Assembly (NCBI GenBank): GCA_018673255.1 | Contig: JABHDC010000278.1 | Location: 1-19,681, forward strand | Length of the DNA: 19,681 nucleotides | Direction of reading: 5' to 3' | Origin: Gemmatimonadota bacterium | Lineage (GTDB): Bacteria > Latescibacterota > UBA2968 > UBA8231 | In this document: positions 7,574-15,608 of the stretch, piece after piece | Numbering within the stretch: position 1 is the first letter of the stretch | How the letters are laid out: every line of letters starts with the position of its first letter | Translations under genes and position numbers: made by a program | Notes under the pieces: generated by a model | The model's input: only the letters and a program-made list of their open reading frames with translations | Told to the model about the DNA's origin: nothing | The model's database searches: none

Positions 7574-8221
7574 TCAGTGTGCTGCCGGAGTCTGGTGTGC
7601 CGGCGGCGGGTCTGCCAGCATTCGGAGGGCAGCCACGCTGACGGCCGGGTGCTGACGAACACCGACCTGCTGATGTTTGACAACACCCTCAGCATCCAAC
7701 ACGGTGATGATGTTGGAGTGTGAATATCCGCCATGACCATCCTTCTTGTATTTCACGCCCAGCACCGCCGCCAGTTCGAGGATGTCGTCTGTGGCACCGG
7801 TGAATAGCTGCCAGCCTCGATCGCCAAGGGACCGCTGTTTGCGGTAGGCTGCCAAGGCGCCGGGTGCGTCGCGCTCGGGATCGAAGGAGAACAGGGCAAA
7901 GGTGACACCCTCCCGCTCCGACTCGCTCAGCTCACCCTCAATTCGCCTCATGTCTTCGACAATCACCGGGCAGACATAGGTGCAACTGGTGTAGATCATG
8001 GCCAGGACGATGGGACGTCCGATCAGTGTGTCGATCGTCACTGTCTGATCGCTGTCGTTGCGCCAGGTCGAACCCAGTTGATAGATCGACATGCTGGCGA
8101 GCGAATCGGGTCTGTGGGCCGGCGGTGTTCCCATCATCGAGTGTCCTTGATGCTCGTGCTGCGCGAAGCCGATTGCCGGCAGGCAGAGCAAGGCCAGCAG
8201 GAGCTTCAATGGATTCTGCAT
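7574..8221 (-). CDS. SCO1/SenC-family copper chaperone (periplasmic)
   Basis: Thioredoxin-fold protein that binds copper and helps assemble CuA or other copper sites outside the cytoplasmic membrane. In 215 residues there is a cleavable signal peptide (1-20, ending GFA-QHEHQGH), a His/Met-rich linker that may hold copper, and the SCO domain with C80-T-Y-V-C84-P and the distal ligand H168 (GYSHSN). The domain also has FSFDPERDAP, a family signature. It starts 12 bases after the NirV-like gene, with GAGG five bases before the ATG, and is the last gene of the minus-strand block. A role in maturing NirK or the CuA subunit is inferred from location. Confidence 0.92.
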   Translation of the reverse strand: MQNPLKLLLALLCLPAIGFAQHEHQGHSMMGTPPAHRPDSLASMSIYQLGSTWRNDSDQTVTIDTLIGRPIVLAMIYTSCTYVCPVIVEDMRRIEGELSESEREGVTFALFSFDPERDAPGALAAYRKQRSLGDRGWQLFTGATDDILELAAVLGVKYKKDGHGGYSHSNIITVLDAEGVVKHQQVGVRQHPAVSVAALRMLADPPPAHQTPAAH

Positions 8222-8233
8222 GACTACCTCATG

Positions 8234-9112
8234 TCAGTGTGGTGATGTGGGTCGAGCACAGCGGAAGCCCAGAGTCGCTACGGTGTAGTTGCCCCGCAGG
8301 CTGGCACGAAATGCGTAGCGCATGAAGGCGGCATAGTCTCCAACATTGGCGGCCCCGACCGATCCCGACCCACAGAAGAGGTTGCGCTCCAAGCTCGTAT
8401 CGCCGCGAGACTCCCCGGAAACGAGTGCCGTATTGAAGTCGAGGGTCCATTCCCACACCAGTCCGTGCAGATCATGGACACCCCAGAGATTACGATAGAC
8501 TGATCCCACCGGTGGTGGCACCGCTGGCGCCGGATGGCCATACCACTCCAGGATTCTTTGAGTGAATGCCGGGTCGAGATGACCATCTGCATGCTCTTCG
8601 GATGCAGATGCGGCCATCTCCCATTGCGCCGTCGTCGGCAACTTCCTGCCTTTGGATCGACAGAAGGCTTTGGCCGCGAACCAGGACACATGCACGACAG
8701 GTGATTGAGCCGGGGCCCGCACGCCGGGTTTGAGGTCAGCCTCCCAGGCGGACAGATACTGGGCATCAGCGAAGAGTTGTGGGATCTGCGAACGACGCCA
8801 TCTGGGGTGATTCTGGAGGAAGTCCAGGTAGTCCTCGTTCGTCACCGGGTATTCGTCCAGATAGAATGCTGCGACTGCCACTTCGCCCGACGACGAACCC
8901 GCCGAATCGGCACCGGGCCGATCCTGCGGGTTCAACTCGCTCGGACGATACAGCGGTCGGTATACGCCCACAGGGATGGATGACATCCCCGCAGGCACAG
9001 ACCCAGAACCAGACCCAAACCCGGGTCCAGACACCTCCTGTGTTGGCGACTCAGATCGAACCGCCGACATGCATGCTGCAACGGTCAATACGATGACCAA
9101 CAGGGTCGGCAT
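8234..9112 (-). CDS. nirV: NirV-like SUMF1/FGE-fold lipoprotein
   Basis: Member of the formylglycine-generating-enzyme fold, a family often found just downstream of nirK and called NirV; its role in nitrite reductase function is unsettled. The 292 residues begin with a lipoprotein signal: LTVAAC with lipid-bearing C14. The SUMF1 domain shows FYLDEYPVTN (83-92), VVHVSWFAAKAFC (139-151), KLPTTAQWE (157-165), NLWGVHDLHGLVWEW (208-222) and the end TLGFRCAR (280-287). The two cysteines that oxidise substrate in true formylglycine-generating enzymes are not seen in the expected segment (about 250-275); only C247 and C284 are near. So it is probably not a formylglycine synthase. CGGGAG precedes the ATG. 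nirK ends 30 bases upstream. Confidence 0.85.
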   Translation of the reverse strand: MPTLLVIVLTVAACMSAVRSESPTQEVSGPGFGSGSGSVPAGMSSIPVGVYRPLYRPSELNPQDRPGADSAGSSSGEVAVAAFYLDEYPVTNEDYLDFLQNHPRWRRSQIPQLFADAQYLSAWEADLKPGVRAPAQSPVVHVSWFAAKAFCRSKGRKLPTTAQWEMAASASEEHADGHLDPAFTQRILEWYGHPAPAVPPPVGSVYRNLWGVHDLHGLVWEWTLDFNTALVSGESRGDTSLERNLFCGSGSVGAANVGDYAAFMRYAFRASLRGNYTVATLGFRCARPTSPH

Positions 9113-9142
9113 CTATCACTCCCGGACGTTCAAGTTATCGAC

Positions 9143-10579
9143 TCAGTCCTTGTTCCGCTGACTGGCCACTTCTTCTGGTGTGACAACGTGGCCTGCATTC
9201 TCCCACGAATTGTAGACGAAGGTCAGCACATTGGCGACGTCTTCATCGGACAGATTCAGCAGCGGCATCTGGCTGTTGAAGTCCTGGCCATTGACCGTCA
9301 CCGGGCCCGTCAGACCGTTGAGGACCACACTGATGGCGCGCAGCTTGTCAGCATTCAGGTAGTCTGACCCAGCCAGCGGCGGGAAGGCGCCCGGGATTCC
9401 CAGGCCCGTGGGCTGGTGGCAGGCGAGACAGACCTGATTGTAGGTGCGCTGACCGAACTCGATCCGTTCCGCCTTGCTGTTGGCCTGTGCCGGCGCTGCC
9501 ACTGCAGCTGGCGCGGTCGATTGTGCTGCGCCGCCTTCTGGCTGGTAGATCTCTTCCATCACTTTGCCGGAGTAGACAGTTTTGTTTTCGTCGCCAGTGG
9601 CGGTCAGCACACCCAGGGCACCCTTGTTAAAGGCACGGAAGATGGAGTGATCGACAATGTAGTATGAGCCCGGCACCTGCATGCGGAACTCGACCATCGT
9701 GGCGCCACCGGAGGGGATCAGGGTGGTCTGCACATTTTCGTTGATCGCGAAGCCGCCTTCGGGATATACCCTGTCGAAGATCTCACCGATCACGTGGAAC
9801 GAAGACAGAAGATTCGGTCCGCCATTGCCGACGTAGAGGCGGACTGTCTCGCCCACAGTGGCCTGCAGGGCATTGTCGCCCGCCAGGGCACCCACAGAGC
9901 CATTGAACACCACGTAATCGGGCTCTTCACGCAGAGCCTTGGTCATGTCGAATGCCTGATGTCCTGAGGCGCCGAAGGGGCCGACCGTATAGAACTCACT
10001 CTGCATCAGGTAGTATTCGCGATCCACCTGGGGCATGCCCTCCTTGGGCTCCACCAGGATCAGACCATACATGCCATTGGCGATATGCATACCCACCGGG
10101 GCCGTGGCGCAATGGTAGACGAACAGGCCTGGATTGATGGCCTGGAAGGAGAACACGGACGTGTGGCCTGGCGTCGTGAAGGAAGAGGCCGCCCCACCGC
10201 CAGGTCCCGTCACCGCGTGCAGATCGATATTGTGGGGCATCTTGCTGCTGGGGTGATTGCTCAGGTGGAATTCGACCAGATCCCCTTCGCGGACTCTGAT
10301 CATCTTGCCCGGGACACGGCCGCCAAAGGTCCAGAAGGTGTATTCCACGCCGTCTGCCAGGCGCCCATTGACCTCGACCGTCTCCAGTTCGACGACGACG
10401 ATCGCGTTGTGGGGACGGTCGATCGGTGGCGGCACTTCCGGTGCATAGGTCGTGATCGCCACTTCGCGTCCCTTGATCACGCTTTCTATCTGTTGTGCAG
10501 TCGCCGTGGCCACGCAGGTCAATCCGAGGGCGACGGCGATCATCCACACGGGAGTGCGGTTCGAGCCAGAGGGTTTCAT
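9143..10579 (-). CDS. nirK: Copper nitrite reductase NirK, class II, with fused C-terminal cytochrome c
   Basis: Periplasmic enzyme reducing nitrite to nitric oxide, the defining step of denitrification. A signal peptide (about 1-29) precedes two cupredoxin domains. Type 1 copper ligands: H116, C157, H165, M170. Type 2 copper ligands: H121, H156, H311. Active-site residues: D119 (MPHNIDLHA) and H262 in SSFHVIGEIFDRVYPEGG, a class II (AniA-like) signature. A Pro/Ala linker (about 350-368) leads to a class I cytochrome c domain with C384-L-A-C387-H388 and probable distal M438 (SQMP). Similar three-domain NirKs are known, for example in Ralstonia pickettii. The tethered haem would pass electrons to type 1 copper. 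AAGGGAA precedes the ATG. A 147-base gap from the cytochrome b fusion may hold its own promoter, but I found no clear boxes or an FNR site. Confidence 0.97.
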   Translation of the reverse strand: MKPSGSNRTPVWMIAVALGLTCVATATAQQIESVIKGREVAITTYAPEVPPPIDRPHNAIVVVELETVEVNGRLADGVEYTFWTFGGRVPGKMIRVREGDLVEFHLSNHPSSKMPHNIDLHAVTGPGGGAASSFTTPGHTSVFSFQAINPGLFVYHCATAPVGMHIANGMYGLILVEPKEGMPQVDREYYLMQSEFYTVGPFGASGHQAFDMTKALREEPDYVVFNGSVGALAGDNALQATVGETVRLYVGNGGPNLLSSFHVIGEIFDRVYPEGGFAINENVQTTLIPSGGATMVEFRMQVPGSYYIVDHSIFRAFNKGALGVLTATGDENKTVYSGKVMEEIYQPEGGAAQSTAPAAVAAPAQANSKAERIEFGQRTYNQVCLACHQPTGLGIPGAFPPLAGSDYLNADKLRAISVVLNGLTGPVTVNGQDFNSQMPLLNLSDEDVANVLTFVYNSWENAGHVVTPEEVASQRNKD

Positions 10580-10663
10580 TTTGGTTCCCTTTCGACCCCC
10601 GGGTGGCAGGGGTACAGGTCAGGCGACAAGAGAGTTGGAATTGATGAGTTGGGGGCTTACCTC

Positions 10664-10697
10664 GCCGGGCAGTCCGACCTCAACTGGACGAGCCGGC
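10664..10697 (-). other. Hairpin between the cytochrome b fusion gene and nirK
   Basis: GCCGG and GTCC pair with GGAC and CCGGC around a 3x3 internal loop and a 10-base terminal loop. It begins 29 bases after the stop of the upstream gene on the minus strand. No T-run follows, so it may modulate read-through or protect RNA ends. Confidence 0.3.
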
Positions 10698-10726
10698 AGG
10701 CGCTGCTGAGCGTCGCATGGTTCGCG

Positions 10727-12820
10727 TTATCTCCTGAGCTGAAGCGACTTGTTCTGGGGGTTGTATCCCACGAGGTAGATCTTGCTGCGTTCGACGTCGA
10801 CAGTCGTTTTCAGCTGCAGCCTGGGTGCTTTCTCCAGGCTGGCATCCTGCGGTCTCAGGTCGACGTCCACATGGTGAGATCCCGGCACCAGGTCGATGTC
10901 CTCTTCCAGGAAGAGGGGACGGTCACTGTGCACGCCGGTGTGATCGATGGTCCGTTGCAGGACCGAGGATCCATCCACACTTACCGTGAGCACATAGGTC
11001 GGTGCGATCTTGGCGCACTCGGTGGGTCGACGCATGTGTAGCGGCAGGGCGGCCAGTTCCTCGGGGTCCAGTTCGCGACACTCCTCGATCTCCAGACCCG
11101 GAATCTGAGCGCCAATACGCAGCACGCCCTGGGTGGGGGCCTCACCCATCGGCATCCGGCTGAGAGCACCGATCAACAACAACAATACCCCCGAGGCCAG
11201 AGCATTCCTGATGTAACCGGATACGCGAGATGACTGGGGTCCGACGACATCGGTGTGGTCGTCCAGATTGCGAACCCCCTGCCGGAACCAGTCCAGCCGG
11301 GCAAAGACGTGCCTGCGTTCGGCCGCCGAGTAGGGTTCCAGTGTGAGACGCCTCTTGTCGATACGCCGTGAGACAGAGGGCGGGCGTTTGTGGAAGGTTC
11401 GAAGGTTCAGCAGTTCGACCCCTTCACGGGTCAGACAGTTGCGCGTCGGGCAACCCCAGACAAACACCCCACCACAGGTGGCCAGCAACTGTTCGAGAAT
11501 CTGCGTATGCAAGGTGCCGATGCATCCCATCGGATAGATCCGCACATCCTCGTGGTTGGCAACGTAGCGCTCCAGATGTCTGCGAGCGCCGGGGTTGTGC
11601 TCGCAGACGATGGCGATCACATCTGTGCTCACCATGGGCTCGATACTGTTGTTGAATTGCTGCAGAGCCAGTTGCTGGGCCGAGCCCACACTGTGGGGTG
11701 GACCAATGGCCAGGTCGTCACAGGATGCCGAGCAGATGCCGCAACTGACACACAACTGCGGATTGACTCGGGAATGGGGCAACGTGCCGTCGTCGCGGGG
11801 CACCATGGAGATCGCTTCGTACGGGCAATCGGTTGAACACTGACCGCAGCCGGTGCAGGCAGACTCGTCGGAAGTCGATGGCTGAGGCTGCCTGTCCTTG
11901 CCCGGTTTCCACCACCAGGGAAGGGATAGACCCACAAGGAGAAGTCCGCAGACGAAGAGCAACGAATGCTGCGGCGACAGGGCCGAGAGCACCGGTAGCC
12001 AGAAGGCGAAAAACCAGTCGACCTCCACCACCCCGGGCATCGTGAACAGATCCGCCTCGGGCAGAAGGGGGGCCGGCCAGAGGACAGACAGGAGCAACAG
12101 GGCAAGTCCTGTCACCCACATGATCGGCTTGAGGGGGATCCAGACGGAACGGGCCAGTTTTGCCGTATGCACCCACAATCCGAAGATCATGCCAAGGGGC
12201 AACACGATGTGCAGAAACAGATTCATGAAGAAGAAGGAGGCCTCGATCGACAGGCTGCCGTTGAAGGCCTGTCCGAGGGAGTCTCTCAGGAAGGGAACAC
12301 TCTGCATCATCCTGGCTCCGGCCAGAGCCAGGACCTGCCCCTGCGTGTCCCAGACCATCACGTAACCGGTCCACGCCGAGATCCACAGGACGACGAGCAG
12401 AATGACACCACTGATCCATGCCAGCGTGCGAGGGCCCCAGGTCTTGCCCTGAATCTGGCCTTGCAGGATGTGGTAGACGACGGCGACGGCGCAGGCATCG
12501 GTGGCATATCGATGCAGCGCCCGCATCCAACGACCGATCCAGACCTGGTCCTGGAGTCGTTGGATCGACTGGTAGGGCGCGGCCACATCATAGAAGAAAA
12601 GCAGATACAGACCCGTCAGGAAGACGAGGGCCAGCAACCCCACCGCCAGGGTCCCACTGCGATAGAACGGATTGTATCTCGACTGGAAGCAGCGATCGAA
12701 GAGATGGTTGAGCGGTACGATCAGGTGGGAGAGTACAGCCGTCAGGGCAGGACGCGGCGCTGATTCGCCCTGCCCCTCAGCTTGAGACGGCGCAGATGCT
12801 GCCTCCTGCACGCTGGTCAT
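10727..12820 (-). CDS. Cytochrome b-ferredoxin-MvhD-like fusion, membrane electron-transfer protein
   Basis: An unusual 697-residue fusion. Residues 56-303 form a b6-type diheme cytochrome b: helices carry H103/H117 and H204/H218, each pair 14 apart, as needed for two b haems, followed by extra membrane spans. Residues 322-367 hold two 4Fe-4S motifs, CTGCGQCSTDCP and CVSCGICSASC, expected in the cytoplasm. Residues 400-470 resemble the MvhD/FrhD hydrogenase iron-sulfur subunit (IAIVC406E, MGC433IG, WGC457PTRNC462), which binds a 2Fe-2S cluster in heterodisulfide reductase complexes. A further span (about 536-553) places a 140-residue domain with C581 and C602 in the periplasm. It would connect quinol/quinone with cytoplasmic iron-sulfur carriers. 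It overlaps the SCO stop by ATGA and precedes nirK, so it is plausibly tied to denitrification; direction of electron flow is unknown. Confidence 0.85.
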   Translation of the reverse strand: MTSVQEAASAPSQAEGQGESAPRPALTAVLSHLIVPLNHLFDRCFQSRYNPFYRSGTLAVGLLALVFLTGLYLLFFYDVAAPYQSIQRLQDQVWIGRWMRALHRYATDACAVAVVYHILQGQIQGKTWGPRTLAWISGVILLVVLWISAWTGYVMVWDTQGQVLALAGARMMQSVPFLRDSLGQAFNGSLSIEASFFFMNLFLHIVLPLGMIFGLWVHTAKLARSVWIPLKPIMWVTGLALLLLSVLWPAPLLPEADLFTMPGVVEVDWFFAFWLPVLSALSPQHSLLFVCGLLLVGLSLPWWWKPGKDRQPQPSTSDESACTGCGQCSTDCPYEAISMVPRDDGTLPHSRVNPQLCVSCGICSASCDDLAIGPPHSVGSAQQLALQQFNNSIEPMVSTDVIAIVCEHNPGARRHLERYVANHEDVRIYPMGCIGTLHTQILEQLLATCGGVFVWGCPTRNCLTREGVELLNLRTFHKRPPSVSRRIDKRRLTLEPYSAAERRHVFARLDWFRQGVRNLDDHTDVVGPQSSRVSGYIRNALASGVLLLLIGALSRMPMGEAPTQGVLRIGAQIPGLEIEECRELDPEELAALPLHMRRPTECAKIAPTYVLTVSVDGSSVLQRTIDHTGVHSDRPLFLEEDIDLVPGSHHVDVDLRPQDASLEKAPRLQLKTTVDVERSKIYLVGYNPQNKSLQLRR

Positions 12821-13770
12821 CGATTGTGGTCGGCGGCCAGACTGGCTGGCTTGAGCACTCGATCCACCGCGGCACTCAGCCAGTCCACATTCGGATTGTT
12901 GAAGGCATAGGCGATCTGGCCCTCTCCATCCAACAGATAAACGAGAGCCGGATGTGTCACATCTCCCGTCTTCTCATCTCGCTGCCGCGGGACATTGTAC
13001 TGATCCAGCGTGGCCAACACGTCATCGACGGGACCGGACAGGACATGGGCATTGTCCTCCAGCCCCCAGTGCTCGGCCAGGGCTGGCAGGGCGCGCGGTG
13101 TGTCGCGCCATGGGTCCAGGGTGACGACGAGCACTTTGACCTTCTCAGCCGGGTACTTCGCTGCCGCCTGCAGCACATTGGTCAAAATGACGGGACAGAC
13201 CGTCTTACAGTGGGCGAAAGCAAAGGTGAGGAAGACGGCTCGATCACCCATGCTCTCTGGTGAGATCTGTGCGCCATGTTGATCGGTGAGCGAGAAGGTC
13301 GCCGCCTTCGTGTTCAGACGCGGATAGTCGAGGGGTAGACCGTCGGGAGCTTCGAAAGCATATGTCGCTGTAGCCACTTCGAGGCCGGCATCGATCCGAC
13401 CCGTGACCCAGATCCCTTCAATGACGAGGCTCGAGAGCGCGACGAGGGCCAGCGCCTGTCCTCCTCTGGAACTGAGCATGGCCGTCACGCCCTGACGGAC
13501 CTCGTGTCCCATGGCAACCAGCAATCCGGCCAGGAATGACAGAGGACCCATGGCCAGTACCATCCAACCATAGGTATCCGGCAGTCCCGTCTCACTGGTA
13601 CCGAAACAGGCGGACTGAGCTCTCAGTAGCCACTCAGGTGTCGCTTCCGGCGCCTGATAGAAGGCCATCGCCCACAGGAGCATGGTGATCACCACCCAGC
13701 ACAACAGCAGGGCTACGGGCAAGACCGGTGCGGGTTCTGTTGTCGTCACATCAGAAGTGTCATGGGTCAT
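12817..13770 (-). CDS. Membrane-anchored SCO1/SenC-family protein with extra N-terminal spans
   Basis: Copper chaperone/thiol-disulfide protein for assembling CuA-type centres. Of 317 residues, the first 125 are not SCO: spans at about 15-37, 67-87 and 105-121, with a periplasmic or cytoplasmic loop bearing SACFGTSETGLPDTYG. The SCO domain follows, with C188-K-T-V-C192-P and distal H273 (VTHPALVYLL), plus VTLDPWRDTP. The N-terminal multi-span part is not found in ordinary single-span SCO proteins, and may be a remnant of an oxidase-like subunit or a docking module. It starts 43 bases beyond a strong terminator that follows the haem-copper subunit I gene, so either read-through or a local promoter serves it. 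The end overlaps the cytochrome b fusion by ATGA. No strong ribosome-binding site before ATG. Confidence 0.85.
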   Translation of the reverse strand: MTHDTSDVTTTEPAPVLPVALLLCWVVITMLLWAMAFYQAPEATPEWLLRAQSACFGTSETGLPDTYGWMVLAMGPLSFLAGLLVAMGHEVRQGVTAMLSSRGGQALALVALSSLVIEGIWVTGRIDAGLEVATATYAFEAPDGLPLDYPRLNTKAATFSLTDQHGAQISPESMGDRAVFLTFAFAHCKTVCPVILTNVLQAAAKYPAEKVKVLVVTLDPWRDTPRALPALAEHWGLEDNAHVLSGPVDDVLATLDQYNVPRQRDEKTGDVTHPALVYLLDGEGQIAYAFNNPNVDWLSAAVDRVLKPASLAADHNR

Positions 13771-13822
13771 ATCAGAAGAGTCCGTGCGTCATTTCAGATT
13801 TGTCAGTGGGTGCAAAGTCGAA

Positions 13823-13861
13823 AACTGGGGTGGCTTGTCCGATCGACAAGCCACCCCTGTT
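13823..13861 (-). terminator. Intrinsic terminator after the haem-copper oxidase-like operon
   Basis: A perfect 13-bp stem, GGGGTGGCTTGTC with GACAAGCCACCCC and a five-base loop (13827-13857), extended by AAC/GTT past one mismatch. On the minus strand it is followed by AGTTTT. It lies 15 bases after the subunit I stop. It likely ends the three-gene operon and lets the downstream SCO-nirK genes be expressed separately. Confidence 0.75.
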
Positions 13862-13872
13862 GGAGCCAGTCG

Positions 13873-15606
13873 CTAACCGATCTTCCAGAGGAAGGAGAGG
13901 ATCTTCCAGTTGGCGAAGTAGTAGATCACAAAACAGGCCAGGAAAATGAAGACGAGGATCATTGTGCCTGGCGCGCCTTTGCTGTGAACGCGCTCCATGG
14001 CTTCACCTTCATGGACCTGCTTGGGCATGGACAACACACCCGATGGCAGACCACTGACCCTGTTCTCGATATCGCCTTCGACGATGCGCTTGCCGAAGAA
14101 CACGGTCACGACGGCGATCGCGATGAAGATGAGCACACCCGTCGCTGCAATCAGACCACCGATGCCCAGACCCGCCTGCAGCAAGTTTACGACGGGATGG
14201 AAATCGACGCCGAAGGGTGCGCCTGATGAGAAACTGGTGTCCCAGTGGCGACGCGGGACACCGAAGATCCCCATGAAGGTCATCGACATGGCCATCAACG
14301 TGATGCCCCCGGCGAAAACGTAAGGCTGCACCTTCGCCAGACTCCAGAAGGCAACACGCTTCTGGAAAACCAGTGGCAACACGTAGTATGTGGCAGCCAT
14401 GAAGGAGAGGGCTGTGCCACCGACGACGGTAGCGTGGAAGTGCCCGGGTAGCCGCATGGTGTTGTGGGCGATGATGTTGATCTGTTCGGTGCCGATGGTG
14501 ACACCTGTGATCCCGCCGAAGAAACCGAAGATGATCACTGACAGGACCATGCCGGAGAACCCCGGATCGCCCCAAGGCGCTTTGCGCAACCACTCAAAGG
14601 TGCCGTTGGTGTAACCACGAAGTCGCTGGCCCATTTCCATACCGGCCGGGACGGTAAAGCCGTGGATCATGCTGGCCAGCACCGCCAGATACATGGCATA
14701 GCTGGTGTTCCACACCTTCCACGCTGGCCCCATGCCCGGATCGACGAGCAGATGATGAGCCGAGGCCAGAGAGATAAACAGCACATAGAGCACAAAGGCC
14801 GTGCGACTGATCTTCTCGTTGACCACCACGCCGCCGACGGTCATGGCGGCCAGGAAATACCACAGAGAGACCATGGCGGCCACGTTGATCTGCTGGGCAC
14901 TGTGTCCCAGGGCCCAGAAGATCAGCCGGTAGACCTGTGCGTCCATCGGCATCAGATCCATCGACCATAACAGCGTAGGGATGTAGATGAGGGCGCCGTG
15001 CAGGAGGGTGATGATGGCGATAATCGCCGCCGTCAGGGCGCCGAAGGTCACCAGGGGCATCGACCCTACGTAGCTGCCCTCTTTCTTGGCGATGATCACC
15101 GTTGCAATGAAGTGGAAGGAGACGATCAACGCACCCACAGCGAAGAGGATGATGCCTATGTAATAGAGTGGGTGTGCCTTGAGAGGCGGATAAGATGTGA
15201 ACAGCACATCGGCGTGGCCGGTGAAGACCGTGCCATTGGTCACCAGCATGCCGACGACCATCAGTCCGAATGCGACCCATCCCAATTTGGGAGCCGGCAG
15301 TCGGCTGTTGAGCAGGACCGGTCCAGCAAAATAGAGGACGGCCATCTCAAAGAAGATGATGAAGAAGATCAGCATGTTGAGGCCATGCGCCGTCAGAAAG
15401 CGATAGAACATGCCCACGGGCAGCAGGTGCACGGCTTCCCAACGTGTCAGGACCAGCCCGATGGCGGCGATGACGCCAAACAGCAGGCAGACAACCGCCA
15501 CGACGGCATTTGTCTTGATCAGGCTCTCAGCGGTCTTATCGACCTTGAGACCTGTGACAGTGCAGACGCGAAAGCGGTCAATCAAGGACTGTGCGAGGTC
15601 GGTCAT
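13873..15606 (-). CDS. Haem-copper oxidoreductase subunit I, candidate NO reductase (Tyr replaced by Gln)
   Basis: Polytopic membrane catalytic subunit, 577 residues, about 13 spans. Ligands: low-spin haem H74 (TAHGLN) and H391; CuB H235, H284, H285 (GHS and SAHHLL); high-spin haem H389 (PGHFHATVVGG). At H235+4, where A- and B-type oxygen reductases have the Tyr cross-linked to the CuB histidine, this protein has Q239 (GHSAQQINVAAM). Classical cNOR has Glu there (HLWVE). Loss of Tyr argues against oxygen reduction; beside nirK and with a CuA subunit, it fits the CuA-bearing, B-family-derived NO reductases described recently as several separate lineages. Assignment to a named one needs a tree. 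It starts two bases after subunit II, with AAGGTGGAG as ribosome-binding site, and ends at a strong hairpin terminator. Confidence 0.88.
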   Translation of the reverse strand: MTDLAQSLIDRFRVCTVTGLKVDKTAESLIKTNAVVAVVCLLFGVIAAIGLVLTRWEAVHLLPVGMFYRFLTAHGLNMLIFFIIFFEMAVLYFAGPVLLNSRLPAPKLGWVAFGLMVVGMLVTNGTVFTGHADVLFTSYPPLKAHPLYYIGIILFAVGALIVSFHFIATVIIAKKEGSYVGSMPLVTFGALTAAIIAIITLLHGALIYIPTLLWSMDLMPMDAQVYRLIFWALGHSAQQINVAAMVSLWYFLAAMTVGGVVVNEKISRTAFVLYVLFISLASAHHLLVDPGMGPAWKVWNTSYAMYLAVLASMIHGFTVPAGMEMGQRLRGYTNGTFEWLRKAPWGDPGFSGMVLSVIIFGFFGGITGVTIGTEQINIIAHNTMRLPGHFHATVVGGTALSFMAATYYVLPLVFQKRVAFWSLAKVQPYVFAGGITLMAMSMTFMGIFGVPRRHWDTSFSSGAPFGVDFHPVVNLLQAGLGIGGLIAATGVLIFIAIAVVTVFFGKRIVEGDIENRVSGLPSGVLSMPKQVHEGEAMERVHSKGAPGTMILVFIFLACFVIYYFANWKILSFLWKIG

Positions 15607-15608
15607 GA

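Noticed and set aside
8234..9112. True formylglycine-generating sulfatase activator
   Set aside because: The catalytic Cys pair is not evident, no sulfatase is nearby, and the position after nirK fits NirV.
10580..10726. FNR/DNR box (TTGAT-N4-ATCAA) upstream of nirK
   Set aside because: I searched both strands by eye and found only isolated half-sites such as TTGAT near 10640, with no matching second half.
10085..11041. Long open frame on the plus strand across nirK and the cytochrome b fusion
   Set aside because: It runs antisense to two well-supported genes with full cofactor motifs, its translation has no recognisable domain, and it arises from GC-biased codon use.
13873..15606. Subunit I as an ordinary terminal oxygen reductase
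   Set aside because: The Tyr at CuB His+4 is Gln, and the neighbours are nitrite reduction genes; oxygen reduction remains possible only if another Tyr substitutes.
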